Assembly (NCBI GenBank): GCA_963989385.1
Contig: OZ022503.1
Span: forward strand, 67,368,123-67,432,122
Reading direction: 5' to 3'
Length of the DNA stretch: 64,000 bases
Source of the DNA: Ctena decussata
Taxonomy: Eukaryota > Mollusca > Bivalvia > Lucinida > Lucinidae
The notes beneath the pieces are model-generated. The model searched no databases, had not been told where the DNA came from, and saw nothing but the letters and a program-made list of their open reading frames with translations. Position numbers and translations under genes: made by a program. Of this stretch, positions 23,601 through 38,800 are shown in pieces (the stretch's first letter is position 1; each line of letters opens with the position of its first letter).

Positions 23601-26254
23601 CTGTTATTTGCCCCAGGCATGTACCTATGTAATTACCGTTTACAGTGTAAAGATGGATGTTATCGGTCGCTGAACGTCGGAGCAGTAGGCGTTTAATGCA
23701 TTTTCCCATAGGGTCCAATGCAAAATTGACACCTCATTTTCTCCATTCTCAAGAGCTTTGAGTCTCTGCAAAACATATACATGTGTAGACACAAATAAGT
23801 GAAATAGAATGAAGGCTATTTCAGCTTTAGCTTTTATTCCGTTTGGGAGCTAAAGTCGCACAAACTTTTGTTTACAAAAATTTCGATGGCCTATAGTTCG
23901 CAAGTTATGCAATCAGTTGACATAAGATTGTGCATGCATGTAGACATGTTAATGACCTTTATATATGCCAAGTTTCAGATGGCTACCTACTCATACAAGC
24001 AAGCAGTAGCGGTTTGAAATTTTCACAATTTGGGCTACACGTTCGGGACGATTCGTGACCTTAGGTGACTTGCACAATTCGGGCTGAAACTAGTGCCAAA
24101 TGAGAGGGTTGGGATAAACATTCAATTGACCATATGTGCCAAAAATTCTCGTTCTTTAGTTTTCGAGTTATAGCCCCTGGAAGTCGAAAACTGCACGACT
24201 TTGCCCTCGAATATCTCGACAACGGAGAAAGGAGAATTTCAGGGCATTTTCTCCCAAGAAATATATGGGAATTATCTGTAATTTAGCACAGTTTCAGAAC
24301 GATTCGTGAAAGTCACCTTTTAAGAATAACTTCCACTGCAGGCCCATATATAAAAGTTTGCTCCTTTATTACTCTGCACATGGACAATTATTTGCGCTGT
24401 TATTTGCCCCAGGCATGTACCTATGTAATTACCGTTTACAGTGTAAAGATGGATGTTATCGGTCGCTGAACGTCGGAGCAGTAGGCGTTTAATGCATTTT
24501 CCCATAGGGTCCAATGCAAAATTGACACCTCATTTTCTCCATTCTCAAGAGCTTTGAGTCTCTGCAAAACATATACATGTGTAGACACAAATAAGTGAAA
24601 TAGAATGAAGGCTATTTCAGCTTTAGCTTTTATTCCGTTTGGGAGCTAAAGTCGCACAAACTTTTGTTTACAAAAATTTCGATGGCCTATAGTTCGCAAG
24701 TTATGCAATCAGTTGACATAAGATTGTGCATGCATGTAGACATGTTAATGACCTTTATATATGCCAAGTTTCAGATGGCTACCTACTCATACAAGCAAGC
24801 AGTAGCGGTTTGAAATTTTCACAATTTGGGCTACACGTTCGGGACGATTCGTGACCTTAGGTGACTTGCACAATTCGGGCTGAAACTAGTGCCAAATGAG
24901 AGGGTTGGGATAAACATTCAATTGACCATATGTGCCAAAAATTCTCGTTCTTTAGTTTTCGAGTTATAGCCCCTGGAAGTCGAAAACTGCACGACTTTGC
25001 CCTCGAATATCTCGACAACGGAGAAAGGAGAATTTCAGGGCATTTTCTCCCAAGAAATATATGGGAATTATCTGTAATTTAGCACAGTTTCAGAACGATT
25101 CGTGAAAGTCACCTTTTAAGAATAACTTCCACTGCAGGCCCATATATAAAAGTTTGCTCCTTTATTACTCTGCACATGGACAATTATTTGCGCTGTTATT
25201 TGCCCCAGGCATGTACCTATGTAATTACCGTTTACAGTGTAAAGATGGATGTTATCGGTCGCTGAACGTCGGAGCAGTAGGCGTTTAATGCATTTTCCCA
25301 TAGGGTCCAATGCAAAATTGACACCTCATTTTCTCCATTCTCAAGAGCTTTGAGTCTCTGCAAAACATATACATGTGTAGACACAAATAAGTGAAATAGA
25401 ATGAAGGCTATTTCAGCTTTAGCTTTTATTCCGTTTGGGAGCTAAAGTCGCACAAACTTTTGTTTACAAAAATTTCGATGGCCTTTAGTTCGCAAGTTAT
25501 GCAATCAGTTGACATAAGATTGTGCATGCATGTAGACATGTTAATGACCTTTATATATGCCAAGTTTCAGATGGCTACCTACTCATACAAGCAAGCAGTA
25601 GCGGTTTGAAATTTTCACAATTTGGGCTACACGTTCGGGACGATTCGTGACCTTAGGTGACTTGCACAATTCGGGCTGAAACTAGTGCCAAATGAGAGGG
25701 TTGGGATAAACATTCAATTGACCATATGTGCCAAAAATTCTCGTTCTTTAGTTTTCGAGTTATAGCCCCTGGAAGTCGAAAACTGCACGACTTTGCCCTC
25801 GAATATCTCGACAACGGAGAAAGGAGAATTTCAGGGCATTTTCTCCCAAGAAATATATGGGAATTATCTGTAATTTAGCACAGTTTCAGAACGATTCGTG
25901 AAAGTCACCTTTTAAGAATAACTTCCACTGCAGGCCCATATATAAAAGTTTGCTCCTTTATTACTCTGCACATGGACAATTATTTGCGCTGTTATTTGCC
26001 CCAGGCATGTACCTATGTAATTACCGTTTACAGTGTAAAGATGGATGTTATCGGTCGCTGAACGTCGGAGCAGTAGGCGTTTAATGCATTTTCCCATAGG
26101 GTCCAATGCAAAATTGACACCTCATTTTCTCCATTCTCAAGAGCTTTGAGTCTCTGCAAAACATATACATGTGTAGACACAAATAAGTGAAATAGAATGA
26201 AGGCTATTTCAGCTTTAGCTTTTATTCCGTTTGGGAGCTAAAGTCGCACAAACT
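20683..26254. repeat. Monomers M27-M33, the most homogeneous stretch
   Basis: M27-M32 (20683-25458) look identical to each other and to the consensus by eye. M33 carries only GGCCTTTAG near 25484, a variant shared with M12, M17 and M43. This is the longest run without a visible difference and marks recent amplification or strong homogenisation. Confidence 0.92.
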
Positions 26255-29200
26255 TTTGTTTACAAAAATTTCGATGGCCTATAGTTCGCAAGTTATGCAA
26301 TCAGTTGACATAAGATTGTGCATGCATGTAGACATGTTAATGACCTTTATATATGCCAAGTTTCAGATGGCTACATACTCATACAAGCAAGCAGTAGCGG
26401 TTTGAAATTTTCACAATTTGGGCTACACGTTCGGGACGATTCGTGACCTTAGGTGACTTGCACAATTCGGGTTGAAACTAGTGCCAAATGAGAGGGTTGG
26501 GATAAACATTCAATTGACCATATGTGCCAAAAATTCTCGTTCTTTAGTTTTCGAGTTATAGCCCCTGGAAGTCGAAAACTGCACGACTTTGCCCTCGAAT
26601 ATCTCGACAACGGAGAAAGAAGAATTTCAGGGCATTTTCTCCCAAGAAATATATGGGAATTATCTGTAATTTAGCACAGTTTCAGAACGATTCGTGAAAG
26701 TCACCTTTTAAGAATAACTTCCACTGCAGGCCCATATATAAAAGTTTGCTCCTTTATTACTCTGCACATGGACAATTATTTGCGCTGTTATTTGCCCCAG
26801 GCATGTACCTATGTAATTACCGTTTACAGTGTAAAGATGGATGTTATCGGTCGCTGAACGTCGGAGCAGTAGGCGTTTAATGCATTTTCCCATAGGGTCC
26901 AATGCAAAATTGACACCTCATTTTCTCCATTCTCAAGAGCTTTGAGTCTCTGCAAAACATATACATGTGTAGACACAAATAAGTGAAATAGAATGAAGGC
27001 TATTTCAGCTTTAGCTTTTATTCCGTTTGGGAGCTAAAGTCGCACAAACTTTTGTTTACAAAAATTTCGATGGCCTATAGTTCGCAAGTTATGCAATCAG
27101 TTGACATAAGATTGTGCATGCATGTAGACATGTTAATGACCTTTATATATGCCAAGTTTCAGATGGCTACCTACTCATACAAGCAAGCAGTAGCGGTTTG
27201 AAATTTTCACAATTTGGGCTACACGTTCGGGACGATTCGTGACCTTAGGTGACTTGCACAATTCGGGCTGAAACTAGTGCCAAATGAGAGGGTTGGGATA
27301 AACATTCAATTGACCATATGTGCCAAAAATTCTCGTTCTTTAGTTTTCGAGTTATAGCCCCTGGAAGTCGAAAACTGCACGACTTTGCCCTCGAATATCT
27401 CGACAACGGAGAAAGGAGAATTTCAGGGCATTTTCTCCCAAGAAATATATGGGAATTATCTGTAATTTAGCACAGTTTCAGAACGATTCGTGAAAGTCAC
27501 CTTTTAAGAATAACTTCCACTGCAGGCCCATATATAAAAGCTTGCTCCTTTATTACTCTGCACATGGACAATTATTTGCGCTGTTATTTGCCCCAGGCAT
27601 GTACCTATGTAATTACCGTTTACAGTGTAAAGATGGATGTTATCGGTCGCTGAACGTCGGAGCAGTAGGCGTTTAATGCATTTTCCCATAGGGTCCAATG
27701 CAAAATTGACACCTCATTTTCTCCATTCTCAAGAGCTTTGAGTCTCTGCAAAACATATACATGTGTAGACACAAATAAGTGAAATAGAATGAAGGCTATT
27801 TCAGCTTTAGCTTTTATTCCGTTTGGGAGCTAAAGTCGCACAAACTTTTGTTTACAAAAATTTCGATGGCCTATAGTTCGCAAGTTATGCAATCAGTTGA
27901 CATAAGATTGTGCATGCATGTAGACATGTTAATGACCTTTATATATGCCAAGTTTCAGATGGCTACCTACTCATACAAGCAAGCAGTAGCGGTTTGAAAT
28001 TTTCACAATTTGGGCTACACGTTCGGGACGATTCGTGACCTTAGGTGACTTGCACAATTCGGGCTGAAACTAGTGCCAAATGAGAGGGTTGGGATAAGCA
28101 TTCAATTGACCATATGTGCCAAAAATTCTCGTTCTTTAGTTTTCGAGTTATAGCCCCTGGAAGTCGAAAACTGCACGACTTTGCCCTCGAATATCTCGAC
28201 AACGGAGAAAGGAGAATTTCAGGGCATTTTCTCCCAAGAAATATATGGGAATTATCTGTAATTTAGCACAGTTTCAGAACGATTCGTGAAAGTCACCTTT
28301 TAAGAATAACTTCCACTGCAGGCCCATATATAAAAGCTTGCTCCTTTATTACTCTGCACATGGACAATTATTTGCGCTGTTATTTGCCCCAGGCATGTAC
28401 CTATGTAATTACCGTTTACAGTGTAAAGATGGATGTTATCGGTCGCTGAACGTCGGAGCAGTAGGCGTTTAATGCATTTTCCCATAGGGTCCAATGCAAA
28501 ATTGACACCTCATTTTCTCCATTCTCAAGAGCTTTGAGTCTCTGCAAAACATATACATGTGTAGACACAAATAAGTGAAATAGAATGAAGGCTATTTCAG
28601 CTTTAGCTTTTATTCCGTTTGGGAGCTAAAGTCGCACAAACTTTTGTTTACAAAAATTTCGATGGCCTATAGTTCGCAAGTTATGCAATCAGTTGACATA
28701 AGATTGTGCATGCATGTAGACATGTTAATGACCTTTATATATGCCAAGTTTCAGATGGCTACCTACTCATACAAGCAAGCAGTAGCGGTTTGAAATTTTC
28801 ACAATTTGGGCTACACGTTCGGGACGATTCGTGACCTTAGGTGACCTGCACAATTCGGGCTGAAACTAGTGCCAAATGAGAGGGTTGGGATAAACATTCA
28901 ATTGACCATATGTGCCAAAAATTCTCGTTCTTTAGTTTTCGAGTTATAGCCCCTGGAAGTCGAAAACTGCACGACTTTGCCCTCGAATATCTCGACAACG
29001 GAGAAAGGAGAATTTCAGGGCATTTTCTCCCTAGAAATATATGGGAATTATCTGTAATTTAGCACAGTTTCAGAACGATTCGTGAAAGTCACCTTTTAAG
29101 AATAACTTCCACTGCAGGCCCATATATAAAAGTTTGCTCCTTTATTACTCTGCACATGGACAATTATTTGCGCTGTTATTTGCCCCAGGCATGTACCTAT

Positions 29201-30234
29201 GTAATTACCGTTTACAGTGTAAAGATGAATGTTATCGGTCGCTGAACGTCGGAGCAGTAGGCGTTTAATGCATTTTCCCATAGGGTCCAATGCAAAATTG
29301 ACACCTCATTTTCTCCATTCTCAAGAGCTTTGAGTCTCTGCAAAACATATACATGTGTAGACACAAATAAGTGAAATAGAATGAAGGCTATTTCAGCTTT
29401 AGCTTTTATTCCGTTTGGGAGCTAAAGTCGCACAAACTTTTGTTTACAAAAATTTCGATGGCCTATAGTTCGCAAGTTATGCAATCAGTTGACATAAGAT
29501 TGTGCATGCCTGTAGACATGTTAATGACCTTTATATATGCCAAGTTTCAGATGGCTACCTACTCATACAAGCAAGCAGTAGCGGTTTGAAATTTTCACAA
29601 TTTGGGCTACACGTTCGGGACAATTCGTGACCTTAGGTGACTTGCACAATTCGGGCTGAAACTAGTGCCAAATGAGAGGGTTGGGATAAACATTCAATTG
29701 ACCATATGTGCCAAAAATTCTCGTTCTTTAGTTTTCGAGTTATAGCCCCTGGAAGTCGAAAACTGCACGACTTTGCCCTCGAATATCTCGACAACGGAGA
29801 AAGAAGAATTTCAGGGCATTTTCTCCCAAGAAATATATGGGAATTATCTGTAATTTAGCACAGTTTCAGAACGATTCGTGAAAGTCACCTTTTAAGAATA
29901 ACTTCCACTGCAGGCCCATATATAAAAGTTTGCTCCTTTATTACTCTGCACATGGACAATTATTTGCGCTGTTATTTGCCCCAGGCATGTACCTATGTAA
30001 TTACCGTTTACAGTGTAAAGATGGATGTTATCGGTCGCTGAACGTCGGAGCAGTAGGCGTTTAATGCATTTTCCCATAGGGTCCAATGCAAAATTGACAC
30101 CTCATTTTCTCCATTCTCAAGAGCTTTGAGTCTCTGCAAAACATATACATGTGTAGACACAAATAAGTGAAATAGAATGAAGGCTATTTCAGCTTTAGCT
30201 TTTATTCCGTTTGGGAGCTAAAGTCGCACAAACT
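26255..30234. repeat. Monomers M34-M38, five-unit block, copy 1
   Basis: Ordered variants: M34 C to A at 26375 and G to A at 26620; M35 T to C at 27541; M36 T to C at 28337; M37 T to C at 28846, A to T at 29032 and G to A at 29228; M38 G to A at 29804. All eight recur in M51-M55. Private to this copy: 26472 (GGGTTGAAAC), GATAAGCATT in M36, and CATGCCTGTAG and GGACAATTCG in M38. These private changes must postdate the duplication or have been lost from the other copy. Confidence 0.93.
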
Positions 30235-33200
30235 TTTGTTTACAAAAATTTCGATGGCCTATAGTTCGCAAGTTATGCAATCAGTTGACATAAGATTGTG
30301 CATGCATGTAGACATGTTAATGACCTTTATATATGCCAAGTTTCAGATGGCTACCTACTCATACAAGCAAGCAGTAGCGGTTTGAAATTTTCACAATTTG
30401 GGCTACACGTTCGGGACGATTCGTGACCTTAGGTGACTTGCACAATTCGGGCTGAAACTAGTGCCAAATGAGAGGGTTGGGATAAACATTCAATTGACCA
30501 TATGTGCCAAAAATTCTCGTTCTTTAGTTTTCGAGTTATAGCCCCTGGAAGTCGAAAACTGCACGACTTTGCCCTCGAATATCTCGACAACGGAGAAAGG
30601 AGAATTTCAGGGCATTTTCTCCCAAGAAATATATGGGAATTATCTGTAATTTAGCACAGTTTCAGAACGATTCGTGAAAGTCACCTTTTAAGAATAACTT
30701 CCACTGCAGGCCCATATATAAAAGTTTGCTCCTTTATTACTCTGCACATGGACAATTATTTGCGCTGTTATTTGCCCCAGGCATGTACCTATGTAATTAC
30801 CGTTTACAGTGTAAAGATGGATGTTATCGGTCGCTGAACGTCGGAGCAGTAGGCGTTTAATGCATTTTCCCATAGGGTCCAATGCAAAATTGACACCTCA
30901 TTTTCTCCATTCTCAAGAGCTTTGAGTCTCTGCAAAACATATACATGTGTAGACACAAATAAGTGAAATAGAATGAAGGCTATTTCAGCTTTAGCTTTTA
31001 TTCCGTTTGGGAGCTAAAGTCGCACAAACTTTTGTTTACAAAAATTTCGATGGCCTATAGTTCGCAAGTTATGCAATCAGTTGACATAAGATTGTGCATG
31101 CATGTAGACATGTTAATGACCTTTATATATGCCAAGTTTCAGATGGCTACCTACTCATACAAGCAAGCAGTAGCGGTTTGAAATTTTCACAATTTGGGCT
31201 ACACGTTCGGGACGATTCGTGACCTTAGGTGACTTGCACAATTCGGGCTGAAACTAGTGCCAAATGAGAGGGTTGGGATAAACATTCAATTGACCATATG
31301 TGCCAAAAATTCTCGTTCTTTAGTTTTCGAGTTATAGCCCCTGGAAGTCGAAAACTGCACGACTTTGTCCTCGAATATCTCGACAACGGAGAAAGGAGAA
31401 TTTCAGGGCATTTTCTCCCAAGAAATATATGGGAATTATCTGTAATTTAGCACAGTTTCAGAACGATTCGTGAAAGTCACCTTTTAAGAATAACTTCCAC
31501 TGCAGGCCCATATATAAAAGTTTGCTCCTTTATTACTCTGCACATGGACAATTATTTGCGCTGTTATTTGCCCCAGGCATGTACCTATGTAATTACCGTT
31601 TACAGTGTAAAGATGGATGTTATCGGTCGCTGAACGTCGGAGCAGTAGGCGTTTAATGCATTTTCCCATAGGGTCCAATGCAAAATTGACACCTCATTTT
31701 CTCCATTCTCAAGAGCTTTGAGTCTCTGCAAAACATATACATGTGTAGACACAAATAAGTGAAATAGAATGAAGGCTATTTCAGCTTTAGCTTTTATTCC
31801 GTTTGGGAGCTAAAGTCGCACAAACTTTTGTTTACAAAAATTTCGATGGCCTATAGTTCGCAAGTTATGCAATCAGTTGACATAAGATTGTGCATGCATG
31901 TAGACATGTTAATGACCTTTATATATGCCAAGTTTCAGATGGCTACCTACTCATACAAGCAAGCAGTAGCGGTTTGAAATTTTCACAATTTGGGCTACAC
32001 GTTCGGGACGATTCGTGACCTTAGGTGACTTGCACAATTCGGGCTGAAACTAGTGCCAAATGAGAGGGTTGGGATAAACATTCAATTGACCATATGTGCC
32101 AAAAATTCTCGTTCTTTAGTTTTCGAGTTATAGCCCCTGGAAGTCGAAAACTGCACGACTTTGCCCTCGAATATCTCGACAACGGAGAAAGGAGAATTTC
32201 AGGGCATTTTCTCCCAAGAAATATATGGGAATTATCTGTTATTTAGCACAGTTTCAGAACGATTCGTGAAAGTCACCTTTTAAGAATAACTTCCACTGCA
32301 GGCCCATATATAAAAGTTTGCTCCTTTATTACTCTGCACATGGACAATTATTTGCGCTGTTATTTGCCCCAGGCATGTACCTATGTAATTACCGTTTACA
32401 GTGTAAAGATGGATGTTATCGGTCGCTGAACGTCGGAGCAGTAGGCGTTTAATGCATTTTCCCATAGGGTCCAATGCAAAATTGACACCTCATTTTCTCC
32501 ATTCTCAAGAGCTTTGAGTCTCTGCAAAACATATACATGTGTAGACACAAATAAGTGAAATAGAATGAAGGCTATTTCAGCTTTAGCTTTTATTCCGTTT
32601 GGGAGCTAAAGTCGCACAAACTTTTGTTTACAAAAATTTCGATGGCCTATAGTTCGCAAGTTATGCAATCAGTTGACATAAGATTGTGCATGCATGTAGA
32701 CATGTTAATGACCTTTATATATGCCAAGTTTCAGATGGCTACCTACTCATACAAGCAAGCAGTAGCGGTTTGAAATTTTCACAGTTTGGGCTACACGTTC
32801 GGGACGATTCGTGACCTTAGGTGACTTGCACAATTCGGGCTGAAACTAGTGCCAAATGAGAGGGTTGGGATAAACATTCAATTGACCATATGTGCCAAAA
32901 ATTCTCGTTCTTTAGTTTTCGAGTTATAGCCCCTGGAAGTCGAAAACTGCACGACTTTGCCCTCGAATATCTCGACAACGGAGAAAGGAGAATTTCAGGG
33001 CATTTTCTCCCAAGAAATATATGGGAATTATCTGTAATTTAGCACAGTTTCAGAACGATTCGTGAAAGTCACCTTTTAAGAATAACTTCCACTGCAGGCC
33101 CATATATAAAAGTTTGCTCCTTTATTACTCTGCACATGGACAATTATTTGCGCTGTTATTTGCCCCAGGCATGTACCTATGTAATTACCGTTTACAGTGT

Positions 33201-35010
33201 AAAGATGGATGTTATCGGTCGCTGAACGTCGGAGCAGTAGGCGTTTAATGCATTTTCCCATAGGGTCCAATGCAAAATTGACACCTCATTTTCTCCATTC
33301 TCAAGAGCTTTGAGTCTCTGCAAAACATATACATGTGTAGACACAAATAAGTGAAATAGAATGAAGGCTATTTCAGCTTTAGCTTTTATTCCGTTTGGGA
33401 GCTAAAGTCGCACAAACTTTTGTTTACAAAAATTTCGATGGCCTTTAGTTCGCAAGTTATGCAATCAGTTGACATAAGATTGTGCATGCATGTAGACATG
33501 TTAATGACCTTTATATATGCCAAGTTTCAGATGGCTACCTACTCATACAAGCAAGCAGTAGCGGTTTGAAATTTTCACAATTTGGGCTACACGTTCGGGA
33601 CGATTCGTGACCTCAGGTGACTTGCACAATTCGGGCTGAAACTAGTGCCAAATGAGAGGGTTGGGATAAACATTCAATTGACCATATGTGCCAAAAATTC
33701 TCGTTCTTTAGTTTTCGAGTTATAGCCCCTGGAAGTCGAAAACTGCACGACTTTGCCCTCGAATATCTCGACAACGGAGAAAGGAGAATTTCAGGGCATT
33801 TTCTCCCAAGAAATATATGGGAATTATCTGTAATTTAGCACAGTTTCAGAACGATTCGTGAAAGTCACCTTTTAAGAATAACTTCCACTGCAGGCCCATA
33901 TATAAAAGTTTGCTCCTTTATTACTCTGCACATGGACAATTATTTGCGCTGTTATTTGCCCCAGGCATGTACCTATGTAATTACCGTTTACAGTGTAAAG
34001 ATGGATGTTATCGGTCGCTGAACGTCGGAGCAGTAGGCGTTTAATGCATTTTCCCATAGGGTCCAATGCAAAATTGACACCTCATTTTCTCCATTCTCAA
34101 GAGCTTTGAGTCTCTGCAAAACATATACATGTGTAGACACAAATAAGTGAAATAGAATGAAGGCTATTTCAGCTTTAGCTTTTATTCCGTTTGGGAGCTA
34201 AAGTCGCACAAACTTTTGTTTACAAAAATTTCGATGGCCTATAGTTCGCAAGTTATGCAATCAGTTGACATAAGATTGTGCATGCATGTAGACATGTTAA
34301 TGACCTTTATATATGCCAAGTTTCAGATGGCTACCTACTCATACAAGCAAGCAGTAGCGGTTTGAAATTTTCACAATTTGGGCTACACGTTCGGGACGAT
34401 TCGTGACCTTAGGTGACTTGCACAATTCGGGCTGAAACTAGTGCCAAATGAGAGGGTTGGGATAAACATTCAATTGACCATATGTGCCAAAAATTCTCGT
34501 TCTTTAGTTTTCGAGTTATAGCCCCTGGAAGTCGAAAACTGCACGACTTTGCCCTCGAATATCTCGACAACGGAGAAAGGAGAATTTCAGGGCATTTTCT
34601 CCCAAGAAATATATGGGAATTATCTGTAATTTAGCACAGTTTCAGAACGATTCGTGAAAGTCACCTTTTAAGAATAACTTCCACTGCAGGCCCATATATA
34701 AAAGTTTGCTCCTTTATTACTCTGCACATGGACAATTATTTGCGCTGTTATTTGCCCCAGGCATGTACCTATGTAATTACCGTTTACAGTGTAAAGATGG
34801 ATGTTATCGGTCGCTGAACGTCGGAGCAGTAGGCGTTTAATGCATTTTCCCATAGGGTCCAATGCAAAATTGACACCTCATTTTCTCCATTCTCAAGAGC
34901 TTTGAGTCTCTGCAAAACATATACATGTGTAGACACAAATAAGTGAAATAGAATGAAGGCTATTTCAGCTTTAGCTTTTATTCCGTTTGGGAGCTAAAGT
35001 CGCACAAACT
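30235..35010. repeat. Monomers M39-M44, near-consensus
   Basis: Six 796-bp units. M39 and M44 show no difference by eye. M40 has CTTTGTCCTC. M41 has TCTGTTATTT. M42 has CACAGTTTGGG. M43 has GGCCTTTAG (shared with M12, M17 and M33) and GACCTCAGG. Confidence 0.92.
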
Positions 35011-35810
35011 TTTGTTTACAAAAATTTCGATGGCCTATAGTTCGCAAGTTATGCAATCAGTTGACATAAGATTGTGCATGCATGTAGACATGTTAATGAC
35101 CTTTATATATGCCAAGTTTCAGATGGCTACCTACTCATACAAGCAAGCAGTAGCGGTTTGAAATTTTCACAATTTGGGCTACACGTTCGGGACGATTCGT
35201 GACCTTAGGTGACTTGCACAATTCGGGCTGAAACTAGTGCCAAATGAGAGGGTTGGGATAAACATTCAATTGACCATATGTGCCAAAAATTCATTCTCGT
35301 TCTTTAGTTTTCGAGTTATAGCCCCTGGAAGTCGAAAACTGCACGACTTTGCCCTCGAATATCTCGACAACGGAGAAAGGAGAATTTCAGGGCATTTTCT
35401 CCCAAGAAATATATGGGAATTATCTGTAATTTAGCACAGTTTCAGAACGATTCGTGAAAGTCACCTTTTAAGAATAACTTCCACTGCAGGCCCATATATA
35501 AAAGTTTGCTCCTTTATTACTCTGCACATGGACAATTATTTGCGCTGTTATTTGCCCCAGGCATGTACCTATGTAATTACCGTTTACAGTGTAAAGATGG
35601 ATGTTATCGGTCGCTGAACGTCGGAGCAGTAGGCGTTTAATGCATTTTCCCATAGGGTCCAATGCAAAATTGACACCTCATTTTCTCCATTTTCAAGAGC
35701 TTTGAGTCTCTGCAAAACATATACATGTGTAGACACAAATAAGTGAAATAGAATGAAGGCTATTTCAGCTTTAGCTTTTATTCCGTTTGGGAGCTAAAGT
35801 CGCACAAACT
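35011..35810. repeat. Monomer M45, 800 bp, ATTC duplication
   Basis: ATTC is doubled at 35289-35296 (AAATTCATTCTCG against the consensus AAATTCTCG), adding 4 bp. The same insertion at the same site is present in M79 and M80, about 27 kb away, and nowhere else. M45 also has CCATTTTCAAG. Confidence 0.95.
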
Positions 35811-38800
35811 TTTGTTTACAAAACTTTCGATGGCCTATAGTTCGCAAGTTATGCAATCAGTTGACATAAGATTGTGCATGCATGTAGACATGTTAATGAC
35901 CTTTATATATGCCAAGTTTCAGATGGCTACCTACTCATACAAGCAAGCAGTAGCGGTTTGAAATTTTCACAATTTGGGCTACACGTTCGGGACGATTCGT
36001 GACCTTAGGTGACTTGCACAATTCGGGCTGAAACTAGTGCCAAATGAGAGGGTTGGGATAAACATTCAATTGACCATATGTGCCAAAAATTCTCGTTCTT
36101 TAGTTTTCGAGTTATAGCCCCTGGAAGTCGAAAACTGCACGACTTTGCCCTCGAATATCTCGACAACGGAGAAAGGAGAATTTCAGGGCATTTTCTCCCA
36201 AGAAATATATGGGAATTATCTGTAATTTAGCACAGTTTCAGAACGATTCGTGAAAGTCACCTTTTAAGAATAACTTCCACTGCAGGCCCATATATAAAAG
36301 TTTGCTCCTTTATTACTCTGCACATGGACAATTATTTGCGCTGTTATTTGCCCCAGGCATGTACCTATGTAATTACCGTTTACAGTGTAAAGATGGATGT
36401 TATCGGTCGCTGAACGTCGGAGCAGTAGGCGTTTAATGCATTTTCCCATAGGGTCCAATGCAAAATTGACACCTCATTTTCTCCATTCTCAAGAGCTTTG
36501 AGTCTCTGCAAAACATATACATGTGTAGACACAAATAAGTGAAATAGAATGAAGGCTATTTCAGCTTTAGCTTTTATTCCGTTTGGGAGCTAAAGTCGCA
36601 CAAACTTTTGTTTACAAAAATTTCGATGGCCTATAGTTCGCAAGTTATGCAATCAGTTGACATAAGATTGTGCATGCATGTAGACATGTTAATGACCTTT
36701 ATATATGCCAAGTTTCAGATGGCTACCTACTCATACAAGCAAGCAGTAGCGGTTTGAAATTTTCACAATTTGGGCTACACGTTCGGGACGATTCGTGACC
36801 TTAGGTGACTTGCACAATTCGGGCTGAAACTAGTGCCAAATGAGAGGGTTGGGATAAACATTCAATTGACCATATGTGCCAAAAATTCTCGTTCTTTAGT
36901 TTTCGAGTTATAGCCCCTGGAAGTCGAAAACTGCACGACTTTGCCCTCGAATATCTCGACAACGGAGAAAGGAGAATTTCAGGGCATTTTCTCCCAAGAA
37001 ATATATGGGAATTATCTGTAATTTAGCACAGTTTCAGAACGATTCGTGAAAGTCACCTTTTAAGAATAACTTCCACTGCAGGCCCATATATAAAAGTTTG
37101 CTCCTTTATTACTCTGCACATGGACAATTATTTGCGCTGTTATTTGCCCCAGGCATGTACCTATGTAATTACCGTTTACAGTGTAAAGATGGATGTTATC
37201 GGTCGCTGAACGTCGGAGCAGTAGGCGTTTAATGCATTTTCCCATAGGGTCCAATGCAAAATTGACACCTCATTTTCTCCATTCTCAAGAGCTTTGAGTC
37301 TCTGCAAAACATATACATGTGTAGACACAAATAAGTGAAATAGAATGAAGGCTATTTCAGCTTTAGCTTTTATTCCGTTTGGGAGCTAAAGTCGCACAAA
37401 CTTTTGTTTACAAAAATTTCGATGGCCTATAGTTCGCAAGTTATGCAATCAGTTGACATAAGATTGTGCATGCATGTAGACATGTTAATGACCTTTATAT
37501 ATGCCAAGTTTCAGATGGCTACCTACTCATACAAGCAAGCAGTAGCGGTTTGAAATTTTCACAATTTGGGCTACACGTTCGGGACGATTCGTGACCTTAG
37601 GTGACTTGCACAATTCGGGCTGAAACTAGTGCCAAATGAGAGGGTTGGGATAAACATTCAATTGACCATATGTGCCAAAAATTCTCGTTCTTTAGTTTTC
37701 GAGTTATAGCCCCTGGAAGTCGAAAACTGCACGACTTTGCCCTCGAATATCTCGACAACGGAGAAAGGAGAATTTCAGGGCATTTTCTCCCAAGAAATAT
37801 ATGGGAATTATCTGTAATTTAGCACAGTTTCAGAACGATTCGTGAAAGTCACCTTTTAAGAATAACTTCCACTGCAGGCCCATATATAAAAGTTTGCTCC
37901 TTTATTACTCTGCACATGGACAATTATTTGCGCTGTTATTTGCCCCAGGCATGTACCTATGTAATTACCGTTTACAGTGTAAAGATGGATGTTATCGGTC
38001 GCTGAACGTCGGAGCAGTAGGCGTTTAATGCATTTTCCCATAGGGTCCAATGCAAAATTGACACCTCATTTTCTCCATTCTCAAGAGCTTTGAGTCTCTG
38101 CAAAACATATACATGTGTAGACACAAATAAGTGAAATAGAATGAAGGCTATTTCAGCTTTAGCTTTTATTCCGTTTGGGAGCTAAAGTCGCACAAACTTT
38201 TGTTTACAAAAATTTCGATGGCCTATAGTTCGCAAGTTATGCAATCAGTTGACATAAGATTGTGCATGCATGTAGACATGTTAATGACCTTTATATATGC
38301 CAAGTTTCAGATGGCTACCTACTCATACAAGCAAGCAGTAGCGGTTTGAAATTTTCACAATTTGGGCTACACGTTCGGGACGATTCGTGACCTTAGGTGA
38401 CTTGCACAATTCGGGCTGAAACTAGTGCCAAATGAGAGGGTTGGGATAAACATTCAATTGACCATATGTGCCAAAAATTCTCGTTCTTTAGTTTTCGAGT
38501 TATAGCCCCTGGAAGTCGAAAACTGCACGACTTTGCCCTCGAATATCTCGACAACGGAGAAAGGAGAATTTCAGGGCATTTTCTCCCAAGAAATATATGG
38601 GAATTATCTGTAATTTAGCACAGTTTCAGAACGATTCGTGAAAGTCACCTTTTAAGAATAACTTCCACTGCAGGCCCATATATAAAAGTTTGCTCCTTTA
38701 TTACTCTGCACATGGACAATTATTTGCGCTGTTATTTGCCCCAGGCATGTACCTATGTAATTACCGTTTACAGTGTAAAGATGGATGTTATCGGTCGCTG